Below, in pieces: positions 7,421 through 16,838 of a stretch of DNA of 64,000 bases. The stretch lies in NCBI GenBank assembly GCA_029945425.1, contig JAQSDV010000002.1:248001-312000 (forward strand), in the 5' to 3' direction. The position numbers and the translations under genes were made by a program. Position 1 is the stretch's first letter. Each line of letters begins with the position of its first letter. Origin of the DNA: a bacterium (GTDB lineage: Bacteria; Pseudomonadota; Alphaproteobacteria; Micavibrionales; UBA2020). Below the pieces are notes generated by a model. It was not told the DNA's origin. It did not search any database and saw only the letters and a list, made by a program, of their open reading frames with translations.

Positions 7421-9097
7421 TTAGCCATTCTCGACAATCAGGTCGGTGAATTTATTGGTGATCGGATATCTGCGGTCGCGGCCGAACGCCTTGCGGCTGA
7501 TCTTGACGCCGGGGCAGGCCTGCCTGCGCTTGTATTCGGCGTGGTCGAGCAGTTTCCAGACCTTGTTGACCGTTTCAACTTCATGCCCGCGTGCGACGAT
7601 CGCGTCTATGTTCATTTCCTCTTCCACGAGGCAGTGCAGGATGTCGTCAAGCGCCGCATAGGGCGGCAGGCTGTCTTCGTCCTTTTGCCCCGGGCTGAGT
7701 TCGGCGGAGGGCGGCTTGGTGATGATGCGTTCCGGTATCACGCGGCCGGCGGGGCCTTTCGCGTTTGTCGGGTGGTATTGGTTCCGCCATTTCGACAGTT
7801 CGAACACCATCATCTTGTAAACGTCTTTCAGCACGTTATACCCGCCGCACATATCGCCATAGAGTGTGGCATAGCCGACCGACATTTCGGATTTGTTGCC
7901 GGTCGACAAAACCATGTATCCAGTCGCGTTCGACAGCGCCATCAGCAGCATGCCGCGTGTGCGGGCCTGAATGTTTTCGGCGGTTGTGCCTGTCAGGTTC
8001 TGGTTCGCGGATGTTTTCAGCATTTCCGCATAGGCCTTCATTGACAGTTCGATGGGCATGCTGCCGTGTTTAATACCCAGAAGCTTCGCGCATTCAGCCG
8101 CATCATCGACGCTTTCCTGCGACGTATGGGGCGATGGCATCATGTAGCATTGCACACGGTCGGGGCCGAGGGCATCGACGGCAATCGCCGCCGACAACGC
8201 GCTGTCGATGCCGCCTGACATGCCGAGCAGCACACCGGGGAAATTATTTTTGTTCACGTAGTCGCGCAGGCCGAGGACGAGCGTCTGGTAAACCGCTTCC
8301 GACCCTGCGTACAGGCTGTGCGATGCCTCAGCGGATTTGCAGACGAAGACGCGGTCAACGCCCTGTTCCCAGATTGTGGTGACGACGTATTCCTGATGGC
8401 TGGGGAATTGCGTCAAAACTTTGCCGTTATGATCCATGATGAACGACGCGCCATCAAACACCAATTCATCCTGACCGCCGACCTGATTGATATAGAACAG
8501 GGCAAGGCCAGTTTCGGATACGCGCTTGCGCGCATGGTCGAGGCGCACATGCGTCTTGCCCATTTCGAACGGGCTCCCGTTCGGCGAGATCAGGATTTCC
8601 GCTTCATGCTTGCGCAGGTGCGACGCAACGTCGGGATACCACATGTCTTCGCAGGTCAGGATGCCGAGCTTTGCGCCCTTGAATTCAACGGGGAAGGGCA
8701 GGTGTCCGGCGGAGAACAGGCGCACTTCATCGAACACGCCATAATTCGGCAGGTGGCATTTGAAACGCTTCGCCACAATCTGCCCGTCATGGATCAGAAG
8801 GGCGGTGTTGAACACCTTGCCCTGATCGCGCCACGGGGCGGAAATCACGATGCCTGCGCCCTTGCCGTCGATCTGCTGCGCCAGTTTCTCCACGCCCTTC
8901 ATCACGCGGTCGATAAAGAACGGCTTCAGCGTCAGATCGTCGGTCGGATAGGCTGTGACGACCATTTCGGAGAACACGATCAGGTCTGCCTGATCCTTGT
9001 GCTTTTTATAGACGTCGAGAATTTTTTTGATGTTGCCCGAGATATCCCCGACCGTGGGGTTCAGCTGCGCAGCGGTGATGGTGAAATGCTTGCCCAA
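7421..9097 (-). CDS. nadE: glutamine-dependent NAD+ synthetase
   Basis: The 558-residue enzyme makes NAD+ from deamido-NAD, ATP and glutamine. An N-terminal nitrilase-type glutaminase domain (residues 1-270) shows the triad Glu44 (VFSEMV), Lys113 (RFKCHLPNYG) and Cys149 (GILTCEDMW). The C-terminal synthetase domain has the PP-loop LGMSGGIDSA with SGGIDS at 294-299. The likely start is TTG at 9097 with AAGGTG upstream, since no ATG occurs before the glutaminase core. It lies 3 bases after aroF on the same strand and is likely co-transcribed. Confidence 0.95.
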   Translation of the reverse strand: MGKHFTITAAQLNPTVGDISGNIKKILDVYKKHKDQADLIVFSEMVVTAYPTDDLTLKPFFIDRVMKGVEKLAQQIDGKGAGIVISAPWRDQGKVFNTALLIHDGQIVAKRFKCHLPNYGVFDEVRLFSAGHLPFPVEFKGAKLGILTCEDMWYPDVASHLRKHEAEILISPNGSPFEMGKTHVRLDHARKRVSETGLALFYINQVGGQDELVFDGASFIMDHNGKVLTQFPSHQEYVVTTIWEQGVDRVFVCKSAEASHSLYAGSEAVYQTLVLGLRDYVNKNNFPGVLLGMSGGIDSALSAAIAVDALGPDRVQCYMMPSPHTSQESVDDAAECAKLLGIKHGSMPIELSMKAYAEMLKTSANQNLTGTTAENIQARTRGMLLMALSNATGYMVLSTGNKSEMSVGYATLYGDMCGGYNVLKDVYKMMVFELSKWRNQYHPTNAKGPAGRVIPERIITKPPSAELSPGQKDEDSLPPYAALDDILHCLVEEEMNIDAIVARGHEVETVNKVWKLLDHAEYKRRQACPGVKISRKAFGRDRRYPITNKFTDLIVENG

Positions 9098-9100
9098 CGC

Positions 9101-10537
9101 TTACACCTTCATCCCTTCGTCATCCGCCGCGTCGCGCTTGCGCACATAATGCCCGCGCAGTTCATCGGCGATCAGGAAGGCCAGTTCAAGCGCCTGCGAC
9201 GCATTCAGGCGCGGGTCGCAATGCGTGTGGTAACGCTCGCTGAGGTTTTCATCGGTAATCTTGTACGCGCCGCCGACGCATTCGGTGACGTCCTGTCCGG
9301 TCAATTCGAAATGCACGCCGCCGGGATAGCTGCCCTCGGCATAATGGATGTCAAAGAACTGTTTTACTTCGGACATGATGTTGCCGAATTCGCGGGTCTT
9401 GTAGCCGCTTGTCGCGGTGCGCGTGTTGCCGTGCATGGGGTCGCAGCACCATGTCACGTTATGGCCGGATTTCTGCACGGCGCGGATCAGGCCGGGCAGG
9501 TTTTTCTCAACCTTGTCATGACCCATGCGGGAAATGAGCGTGAGGCGGCCCGGTTCGTTATCGGGGTTCAAAATATCCATCAGCTTCAGCATGTCGTCGA
9601 CCGGCAGGCTGGGGCCGCATTTGAAGGCGATCGGGTTTTTGACGCCGCGCAGGAATTCAACATGCGCGCCATCGGGCTGCCGCGTGCGGTCGCCGATCCA
9701 CAGCATATGTGCGGAAACGTCGTAATATTCGCCGGTCGTGGAGTCGACGCGGGTCAATGCCTCTTCATAGGGCAGCAGCAACGCCTCGTGCGAGGTGTAG
9801 AATTCGACTTCGCGGATCTGCTGCGAGCTTTCGCCCGTGATGCCCGCAGCCGCCATGAAAGCCAAAGCTTGGTCGATACGCTCCGACAGATCGCGGTAAC
9901 GCTCCGACATCGGGTGCCCCTTGACGAAATCGAGCATCCATTTATTGACGCGGTGCAGGTCGGCATAACCGCCATGCGCAAAGGCGCGCACGAGGTTCAG
10001 CGTCGCCGCCGACTGGTTGTAAGCCTGAATAATGCGCTGCGGGTTCGGGCGGCGGGATTCCGGCGTGAATTCGGAGCCGTTGATAATATCGCCCTTATAG
10101 CTGGGCAGCGTGACGCCGTTCTTGGTTTCATTGCCATCGCTGCGCGGTTTCGCGAACTGTCCGGCAAGGCGCCCGACCTTCACGACGGGGACGGAGGCGG
10201 AGAACGACATGATGATCGCCATCTGCAGGATCACGCGGAACGTGTCGCGGATATTGCGCGGATGGAATTCCGCAAAGCTTTCGGCGCAGTCGCCGCCTTG
10301 CAGCAGGATCGCTTCGCCCGCGCCGACTTTCGCCAGCGCCTTTTTCAACCGGCGTGCTTCACCGGCGAAAACCAGCGGCGGATAATTCTTGAGCGTGTTT
10401 TCAACAATCTTCAATTCTTCCAGATTGTCGTAGACAGGCAATTGCATCGCGGGCTTCGCGCGCCAGCTGTCCGGAGACCAGTTTGCCGTCGGTGCGGTGG
10501 GCGCAGCAGAATTTTTTTCGACAGCTTTGATCGCCAA
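9101..10537 (-). CDS. aroF: class II 3-deoxy-7-phosphoheptulonate synthase
   Basis: The 478-residue plant/mycobacterial-type (class II) DAHP synthase condenses phosphoenolpyruvate and erythrose 4-phosphate, the first step of the shikimate pathway. Recognisable family stretches are [30 protein letters not shown] and the metal-binding CDPMHGNT. The gene symbol is generic, since class II enzymes are named variously. The start is a TTG at 10537 with GGAGA about six bases upstream. It shares an operon with nadE. Confidence 0.93.
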   Translation of the reverse strand: MAIKAVEKNSAAPTAPTANWSPDSWRAKPAMQLPVYDNLEELKIVENTLKNYPPLVFAGEARRLKKALAKVGAGEAILLQGGDCAESFAEFHPRNIRDTFRVILQMAIIMSFSASVPVVKVGRLAGQFAKPRSDGNETKNGVTLPSYKGDIINGSEFTPESRRPNPQRIIQAYNQSAATLNLVRAFAHGGYADLHRVNKWMLDFVKGHPMSERYRDLSERIDQALAFMAAAGITGESSQQIREVEFYTSHEALLLPYEEALTRVDSTTGEYYDVSAHMLWIGDRTRQPDGAHVEFLRGVKNPIAFKCGPSLPVDDMLKLMDILNPDNEPGRLTLISRMGHDKVEKNLPGLIRAVQKSGHNVTWCCDPMHGNTRTATSGYKTREFGNIMSEVKQFFDIHYAEGSYPGGVHFELTGQDVTECVGGAYKITDENLSERYHTHCDPRLNASQALELAFLIADELRGHYVRKRDAADDEGMKV

Positions 10538-10586
10538 GAGGTATCTCCAACCATTTGATTTTTAACCAGTAAAATTATATGCGGTG

Positions 10587-13256
10587 TTACTGATTCTTGA
10601 CAAGCGCAGCCATCAGGCTTTTTTCAATCGCTGTCAGTTTGGCGCGGTGGATGACCTTTAACCCGAAGCTGTCTTTCACATAAAACACGTCAACGGCGCG
10701 GCTGCCGAAGGTTGTGATTTTGGCAGCAGAGATTTGCAAACCATCATTCGTCAGGGCGGAGGTAATGTCGTAAAGGAAACCTGCGCGGTCTTTGCCATTC
10801 ACCTCGATAACCGTGTTGCTGGCGCTGGCGTTATTATCAATGATCACGCGGGGTTGCACGGAAAAATGGCGGCCTTTTTGCGGTGCGGTGCGGCGGCGTT
10901 CCGCGATTTCATGGTCGAGGTTCAGCGTACCCGCCAGCGCGCCTTTCAGCGTCTTTTGCAGGAAGGCGTTATTGTCATACACATGGCCGCGCAGGTCCTG
11001 AATCTGGAATACGTCGAGCGCCATGCCGTTCGTGAGGGTAAAAATGCGCGCATCCACAATCGACGCGCCCGCCGCCGCCATCGCGCCCGAGAGTGTCGCG
11101 AACAGGCCTTTTTTGTCAGGGGTGAAGACGAAGACCTCCGTAAAGTCTTGCGCCGTATTGGGGGCAACGCGGATCACGGTCGCTTCCTTGCCCGTATTTT
11201 TTTCAATCGCCTGCACGAAACCGGCAATCGCTTCGGGCGAGAAACTCAGCCAGAAATATTTCGGCGCGTAGTCGACGAGGTATTGCAGCGTCGGCGCGTT
11301 CTGCCCGACCAATCGCCGCGTCTGTTTTTGCAGGATGATGAACTGGTCATTATCGTCGCGGTCCTTCGGCGTGCCGGACATATGCTCGTACGCTTTATCG
11401 TACAGCTCGGTCAGCAAACCGGATTTCCAGTTATTCCATTTATCGGGACCTACCGCCATGATATCGGCGGTGGTGAGGATGGTCAGCAGTTTCAGGCGCT
11501 CGGGGGATTGCACATAGCCGACGAAATCCTCGATCGCCTTCGGATCGTTCAGGTCGCGCTTGAGCGCCGTCATCGTCATGACAAGATGGTATTCCACCAG
11601 CCAGATCACCGTTTCGGTTTCTTCGGGTGTGATGCCCAGAAGCGGGCAGATTTTTCGCGCGACTTCCGCACCGGCCTCCGAATGTTTTCCGCCTGTGCCC
11701 TTGGCGATATCGTGCAGGAACATGGCGACATACAATGCGCGACGCGACTGGATTTTCTTGAACAGCTCGGTTGCCAATGGCGCATCCGCCGCCAGCTCGC
11801 CATTTTCAATCTTGTGCATCATGCCGACGGCGCGGATGGTGTGTTCGTCCGCCGTGTACACATGGTACATATCGTACTGCATATGCGCGAAGATATTGCC
11901 GAAATCGGGCAATAATGCCGATAAAACGCCCGCTTCGTTCAATCGGCGCAATGTCTGCTCCGATTTCTTTTCATCCAGCAGGATCAGCAGGAACAGGCGG
12001 AATGCTTCGCCGTCTTGCGTGAAGTCGGCGTTCTTGACTGCATTACGGATCGCACGCAGCGCGTCGGGGTGAATGTCATACCCGCTGTTCTGGCTGACGC
12101 GGAAAATGCGCACGATATCGGACGGTGTTTTTCTGAACTGGGTTTTCTCGGCAATGTTCAGGCGGTTGTGGGTGAGGGGAAATCCCTCGATCACATCGGC
12201 AATCGAAATTTTTCTGGTGCCCGCCGTCGCGCCCGCGCTCAAACTCCGCGCTTCCAGATCGGCGCAGATAATGCGGGTCAGGTGGCCGACTTCGCTGGCC
12301 GTCATGAAATAGTCTTTCATGAAATGCTCGGCACGCTTGTTCAGCTCCGTTTCCTTGTAGCCCATGCGCGCGGCAATGTCGGGCTGGATGTCAAAGGCAA
12401 GGCGGTCGTCGAAACGCCCATTTGCCAGATGCAGATGCCAGCGCACCGCCCATAAAAATTCTTGCGCGTCCTGCAGCGTCTCCGCCTCCTGCGCTGTCAG
12501 TACGCCTTTCTCGACCAGTCCTGCGGGTGTGGTGATGCCGTACAGGAAATTCGCGATCCACAGCAGCGTCTGGATATCGCGCAGGCCGCCCTTGCTTTCC
12601 TTGATATTGGGCTGCAACTGGTAACGGCTGTCGCCCAGTTTCTTGTGCCGCGCTTCCTGCTCCGCCAGTTTGGCGGCGATGAAGGTGGCGGGGGATGCGG
12701 CGTCGTGGTGTTCCTTGACCGCGGCGGCGAGCGACGCGAAAACCTTCTTCGGCCCCCAGACCAGCCGCTTTTCCAAAAGACTGGTGACGAAATGCAGGTC
12801 GGTTTGCATCGCCGCTTCGCAATCGGCAATGGTGCGCACCGAATAGGCGAGCTTAAGACCTGCATTCCAGAAAGCCGTATGCAGCGCCTCGACCAGTTTT
12901 TTGCCCGCAGATGTCAGTTCGGCATCCGACACAAATAATATGTCGAGGTCGGAGAAGGGGGCGAGTTCCTGCCGCCCGTAACCGCCGACCGCGACGATGC
13001 AGGGCAACGCCTGCTTGCCGTCCTGTTTTTCCGTCACGATGTCGGCGAGGGCGATGATCGTGGAATCACACAATTGCGATAGTTGATTATGAAAATAACC
13101 ATCTTTGTGATGCAACTGGCGTTTCATCAAGCCGCCCAACAGTACTTCACGTTTCTGTTTGAAATCATCCATCAATTTACTGATTGGATTACGTTTATCG
13201 CCGGTCGTTTCCGGCGATGTGCGGGCAGAAGGGGATGCTTTGTTGCTATGCGTCAT
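10587..13256 (-). CDS. glnD: [protein-PII] uridylyltransferase / uridylyl-removing enzyme
   Basis: The 889-residue nitrogen sensor modifies and demodifies PII proteins in response to glutamine. Domains in order are a nucleotidyltransferase domain with GGYGRQELAPFSDLDILF (Gly91-Arg95, Asp103, Asp105), a linker, an HD phosphohydrolase domain with FLHDIAKGTGGKHSEAG near residue 500, and two C-terminal ACT domains at about 705-790 and 815-885. The length agrees with the family. No PII gene is adjacent, and the only ammonium transporter is 44 kb away. Confidence 0.96.
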   Translation of the reverse strand: MTHSNKASPSARTSPETTGDKRNPISKLMDDFKQKREVLLGGLMKRQLHHKDGYFHNQLSQLCDSTIIALADIVTEKQDGKQALPCIVAVGGYGRQELAPFSDLDILFVSDAELTSAGKKLVEALHTAFWNAGLKLAYSVRTIADCEAAMQTDLHFVTSLLEKRLVWGPKKVFASLAAAVKEHHDAASPATFIAAKLAEQEARHKKLGDSRYQLQPNIKESKGGLRDIQTLLWIANFLYGITTPAGLVEKGVLTAQEAETLQDAQEFLWAVRWHLHLANGRFDDRLAFDIQPDIAARMGYKETELNKRAEHFMKDYFMTASEVGHLTRIICADLEARSLSAGATAGTRKISIADVIEGFPLTHNRLNIAEKTQFRKTPSDIVRIFRVSQNSGYDIHPDALRAIRNAVKNADFTQDGEAFRLFLLILLDEKKSEQTLRRLNEAGVLSALLPDFGNIFAHMQYDMYHVYTADEHTIRAVGMMHKIENGELAADAPLATELFKKIQSRRALYVAMFLHDIAKGTGGKHSEAGAEVARKICPLLGITPEETETVIWLVEYHLVMTMTALKRDLNDPKAIEDFVGYVQSPERLKLLTILTTADIMAVGPDKWNNWKSGLLTELYDKAYEHMSGTPKDRDDNDQFIILQKQTRRLVGQNAPTLQYLVDYAPKYFWLSFSPEAIAGFVQAIEKNTGKEATVIRVAPNTAQDFTEVFVFTPDKKGLFATLSGAMAAAGASIVDARIFTLTNGMALDVFQIQDLRGHVYDNNAFLQKTLKGALAGTLNLDHEIAERRRTAPQKGRHFSVQPRVIIDNNASASNTVIEVNGKDRAGFLYDITSALTNDGLQISAAKITTFGSRAVDVFYVKDSFGLKVIHRAKLTAIEKSLMAALVKNQ

Positions 13257-13399
13257 GTTTCAAGAATTTTACAAAATCCGCAAGTTTATTTCCCTAAGAT
13301 ATTGTGCTTTTCTTCTACGGATGCTACCAGTATATCAACACCACGACAGAACAGTACCGCCAATTTCGGGCCCACAGCGACGCGAAGGAAGCATAGCTT

Positions 13400-15073
13400 A
13401 TGTATATTTTTTACGACCTGGAAACCACCGGCCTCGAGCGCGACTTTGCGCAGATTTTACAGATTGGCCTGATCTTCGCCGATGACGACATGAATATCCT
13501 GTCGATGAAAAAGCTGGAGGCGCGCGTATCGCCCTGGACCGTCGCTGCACCCGGCGCGATGCTGACCACCGGCTTCACCACCGCCGACCTGAAAACGGCC
13601 AAGAATTCCGCCTTCGAACTGATGCAGGAAGTCGACCAGTGGGCGCGCAGCCAGTACTGGCCCGTCATATTCTCCGGTTACAATAACATCGGCTATGACG
13701 ACGATATCTTTGCGCAGAACCTACACCAGAACCTGCTGGACAGCACCATGCTGTCCGCCAAGAACCCGTCCAACGGCAAAAACAACAGCCGCTTCGACGT
13801 GATGATCGCGGTGCAGGCGGCTTCGGCCTATATGCCGGAACTGCTGACGTTGACCAAGAAAAACGCCAACGGCGCACCCAGCATGAAGCTTGGCGTGGTC
13901 GCGCGCCAGAACAATGTCGGCCTGTCCGAAGAAGACGCGCATGACGCGATGAACGACATCAAGGCGACGCTGGGCGTTGCCAAGCTCGTCAAAAAATCCG
14001 CGCCGCAGCTGTGGGAACAACTGACGAAAACCGCATCGGTCGAGGGCGTTGACGCCTTCGTGAAGGAAAACGCGGTATTCACGCATACGGCTTTCTCGTT
14101 CGGCAATAAAAACGCGGCGTTCGTGACCTCGCTCGGCGCGCGCAATGGCAGCGGCGTGACGGAGATCATGTTCGACCTCAGCCTCGACCCCAAGCCTTAC
14201 CTCTCGATGAGCGTCGATGAATTGAAACAGGTCATTCTCGACCAGTCCAAGAAAGCGCCGAAAGGCCAGCCTGATCCTGTCAGCGCCTTCCGCCTCGTGC
14301 GCAAGACGCAGCAGCCCATCCTGATGCCGATTGATCTGTCGGAAGCTGTGCTGCCCAAGGGTTTTGACGAGAAACTGGCGAACGACCGCGCCGCGCTCAT
14401 CAAGGCAAACCCGCAATTCCTCGAAAACATTCAGGAAGCGACGAAGCTGGCGAAGGAAGAACGTCCTGCCAAAACGCCGACATGGACGACGCAGCCCGAA
14501 GAACTGCTGCACGAAGCGCCCAGCGCCGAAACACAAGTCAAACTGGATGCATGGATGAAGGAATTCCGTGACGCGCCGTCGTGGAAAGAAGCCGCGACCC
14601 TCGTCACCAATTTCCGCACCCGCTTCGCGGAGGAAATCAAGGAAGACGAAAACATCACGCGCTTCGTGAAATTCGCCGGTCGCGTCGTATACGAAAACGC
14701 GCCCGAGGAACTGCCGCTGGAAAAACAGGAAGCGATGAAGCGTTTTATCGCCAACCATATCCTCGACACCAATAGCGATGTGCCGTGGATGACTGTCGCC
14801 AAGGCGCGCCGCGAGCTGGACCGCATCGAACAGGACCGCCTTGACCCCAAGAAGAAAGACAAATGGGCCGAAGTGACCGATACGCAGATCCGTTCGCTGA
14901 AACTCTATTACACGTCGCTGGAAAAAGAATATGGCCCGTACCTGCCGCAGAAACCGCTGGCACCCGCCGCCGATTTCAACGCAGCCGCGCCTGCGCAGCC
15001 TTCTGTAGCCGAAAACGACAACGCGCCCGTGGCACCCAAGAAAACCGGCAACGACCCGCTGAAGCCGGCATAA
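13400..15073 (+). CDS. sbcB: exodeoxyribonuclease I
   Basis: The 557-residue 3'-5' single-strand DNA exonuclease has a DnaQ-like DEDDh nuclease domain at the N-terminus (FYDLETTG with Asp6 and Glu8; GYNNIGYDD; EDAHDAMNDIKAT with the His-Asp pair). SH3-like and helical exonuclease I domains follow. It is about 80 residues longer than the enteric enzyme, mostly through a Pro/Ala/Asn-rich tail. AAGGAAG precedes the ATG. The enzyme degrades ssDNA during mismatch repair and recombination, and mutS lies nearby on the other strand. Confidence 0.9.
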   Translation: MYIFYDLETTGLERDFAQILQIGLIFADDDMNILSMKKLEARVSPWTVAAPGAMLTTGFTTADLKTAKNSAFELMQEVDQWARSQYWPVIFSGYNNIGYDDDIFAQNLHQNLLDSTMLSAKNPSNGKNNSRFDVMIAVQAASAYMPELLTLTKKNANGAPSMKLGVVARQNNVGLSEEDAHDAMNDIKATLGVAKLVKKSAPQLWEQLTKTASVEGVDAFVKENAVFTHTAFSFGNKNAAFVTSLGARNGSGVTEIMFDLSLDPKPYLSMSVDELKQVILDQSKKAPKGQPDPVSAFRLVRKTQQPILMPIDLSEAVLPKGFDEKLANDRAALIKANPQFLENIQEATKLAKEERPAKTPTWTTQPEELLHEAPSAETQVKLDAWMKEFRDAPSWKEAATLVTNFRTRFAEEIKEDENITRFVKFAGRVVYENAPEELPLEKQEAMKRFIANHILDTNSDVPWMTVAKARRELDRIEQDRLDPKKKDKWAEVTDTQIRSLKLYYTSLEKEYGPYLPQKPLAPAADFNAAAPAQPSVAENDNAPVAPKKTGNDPLKPA

Positions 15074-15078
15074 CCCAT

Positions 15079-15111
15079 TATCCCCTTTCCCGCGTAATGC
15101 GGGGGAGGGGA
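15079..15111 (+). terminator. hairpin after sbcB covering the next ribosome binding site
   Basis: TCCCCTTTCCCGC and GCGGGGGAGGGGA pair over 13 positions if two G-T pairs are allowed, with a short GTAAT-type loop. No T-run follows, so simple intrinsic termination is doubtful. The 3' arm is the only Shine-Dalgarno-like sequence for the next gene, so the structure could hide it. Confidence 0.45.
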
Positions 15112-15124
15112 TTGATTGCATGTC

Positions 15125-15646
15125 ATGAAACCCGACGAAATCCCTTCATTCATCTTCCGCGGTGCCGTGCTGTCTGTTGACGGCGCGGAGCAGGTTGTGA
15201 AGGATTTGTCGCTGGAACGCCCCGTGGTGAATGGCCGCATCGCCCGCGACGATGTCCTGTACTTGCGTTTCAAAAGCGGGATGGAAATGGAATATGACGC
15301 GAAACGCATCGCGGAAATTCCGGGACGCATCCCTGATTTCCTGAAACCCGGCGAAAAAATCTTCCTGCGCGAAACGCTGACCGATGCCTTCGCCAAGGCC
15401 AGCAACGGCGTCTGGCAGATCGACAGCGTATCGGCAAAGCCGGATGGCGGCATCCGACTTGTCCTGAAGCGCGCCGCCGACAGGCCGGATAAACCCAACG
15501 CCATCGCCCGTATTTCGCGCACCTTCAGCAGCGACACGATGTCAGCCGTGGGGCGCGAAGAACCTGTGCCCGTGCAAAAGGGGCCGACCGAAGCGCCGCG
15601 CGGGCCGATCGTTGCGCCGCCGACCGCTGTCTTCAAACGCAAGTAA
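15125..15646 (+). CDS. hypothetical protein
   Basis: This soluble protein of 173 residues (176 if it starts at the TTG at 15116) is not recognised. The N-terminal 110 residues look like a small beta-rich domain (FIFRGAVLSVDGAEQVVKD and VLYLRFKSGMEMEYDAKRI). The last 45 residues are proline-rich and disordered. The ATG at 15125 is 15 bases from the purine-rich GGGGAGGGG and the TTG at 15116 is about 6 bases from it, so the TTG could be the real start. It is on the same strand and 50 bases downstream of sbcB. Confidence 0.6.
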   Translation: MKPDEIPSFIFRGAVLSVDGAEQVVKDLSLERPVVNGRIARDDVLYLRFKSGMEMEYDAKRIAEIPGRIPDFLKPGEKIFLRETLTDAFAKASNGVWQIDSVSAKPDGGIRLVLKRAADRPDKPNAIARISRTFSSDTMSAVGREEPVPVQKGPTEAPRGPIVAPPTAVFKRK

Positions 15647-15905
15647 ATCAAAACTGTCTGGATAATCTGGAGGGCTTGCCGGAGCAGGTTTTGGAGTGTT
15701 TCGGTTATCAGGGCAGCCTCCTTTCATTATTTTCATACTACTCCAATTATGGATTAAAGTCAAGAAGTAAATGCGATATACGCAATTTATGAAGCCTCTC
15801 CAATCACTTGCCCCGACAAAGAAATTTGATTTTCGTGCGCCATTGTCGCAAAGTGTCGGGGCAGGCGACCGCCTGTCTTTTCACCGCATCAACCGGGGTG
15901 TTGCG

Positions 15906-16838
15906 ATGACCGCCGCGACCGACAAAAGCCAGCCAGAAATCGCCATTGTCCTGCCGTGCTATAACGAGGCGCTGACGATCGTGCCAGTCATACAGCAGAT
16001 GCGCGCGGCGATGCCGAACGCCCGCATCATTGTGTTCGACAACAATTCCAAAGACGGCTCCGGCGATCTCGCGCGGAAAGAGGGCGTGGAAGTGCGCGAA
16101 GTCAAGCTGCAGGGCAAGGGCAACGTCGTCCACCGCATGTTCGCCGATGTCGATGCCGATGTGTATCTGATGCTTGATGCCGACACGACCTACGATCCCG
16201 CGACCGCGCCGTTGCTGGTCGATGCAATTTTGAACGGTCATAACGACATGGCCTGCGGCGTGCGCAAGGGCAAGGATGAATCTTTTCCGACCGGCCACAA
16301 GTTTGGCAACCGCATGTTCAACCTGATCGTGGCGGGCCTGTTCGGCCGCGGCATGCAGGATATTTTCTCCGGCTACCGCGCCTTTTCGCGCCGTTTCGCC
16401 AAATCATTTCCTGCGCATAGCGCGGGTTTTGAAATCGAAACGGAAATGAGCGTTTTCACGCTGGAACAGCGCCTGCCGTTCGTCGAAATTCCGTCGCCCT
16501 ATGGCGAACGTCCGGCAGGATCGTTCAGCAAGCTGCATACCTTCCGCGACGGTTTCCGCATCCTGTTCACCATCGCGCTGCTGTACAAGGACATGCGGCC
16601 GATGATGTTCTTCGGGTTGATTTCGCTGTTCCTTGCCCTGCTGTCGCTGTGCCTTGGCGTGCCGGTCATCCTTGAATATCTTGATACCGGCTTGGTCACG
16701 CGGCAGCCAACCGCGATTTTGGCCAGCGCCATCGGCACGCTGGCGACGCTGCTGTTCGTGGCGGGGCTTGTCCTTAACGGCGTGGCGCGCTCTTACCGCG
16801 AGGCGCGGCATTTATGCTATCTGAACGTCAGGCGCTAG
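15906..16838 (+). CDS. family 2 glycosyltransferase (dolichyl-phosphate-sugar synthase type)
   Basis: The 310-residue protein has a GT-A fold domain with IAIVLPCYNEALTI at residues 12-25, the nucleotide-binding DNNSKDGS and the metal-binding LMLDADTTYD. Two C-terminal membrane helices follow, as in polyprenyl-phosphate glucose/mannose synthases. It probably charges a lipid-phosphate with a sugar from an NDP-sugar at the cytoplasmic face. An in-frame ATG at 15771 would add 45 residues of unusual sequence. GGGGTG before 15906 and domain alignment favour the shorter form. The next gene, a GtrA/GT-C fusion, starts 25 bases before this one ends, so the two act together. Confidence 0.85.
   Translation: MTAATDKSQPEIAIVLPCYNEALTIVPVIQQMRAAMPNARIIVFDNNSKDGSGDLARKEGVEVREVKLQGKGNVVHRMFADVDADVYLMLDADTTYDPATAPLLVDAILNGHNDMACGVRKGKDESFPTGHKFGNRMFNLIVAGLFGRGMQDIFSGYRAFSRRFAKSFPAHSAGFEIETEMSVFTLEQRLPFVEIPSPYGERPAGSFSKLHTFRDGFRILFTIALLYKDMRPMMFFGLISLFLALLSLCLGVPVILEYLDTGLVTRQPTAILASAIGTLATLLFVAGLVLNGVARSYREARHLCYLNVRR

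Noticed and set aside
8318..10558. An open frame of 746 codons on the plus strand opposite nadE and aroF
   Set aside because: It is a shadow of the real minus-strand genes caused by their codon bias. Its translation has no domain and is Arg/His-rich, and both antisense genes have clear catalytic motifs.
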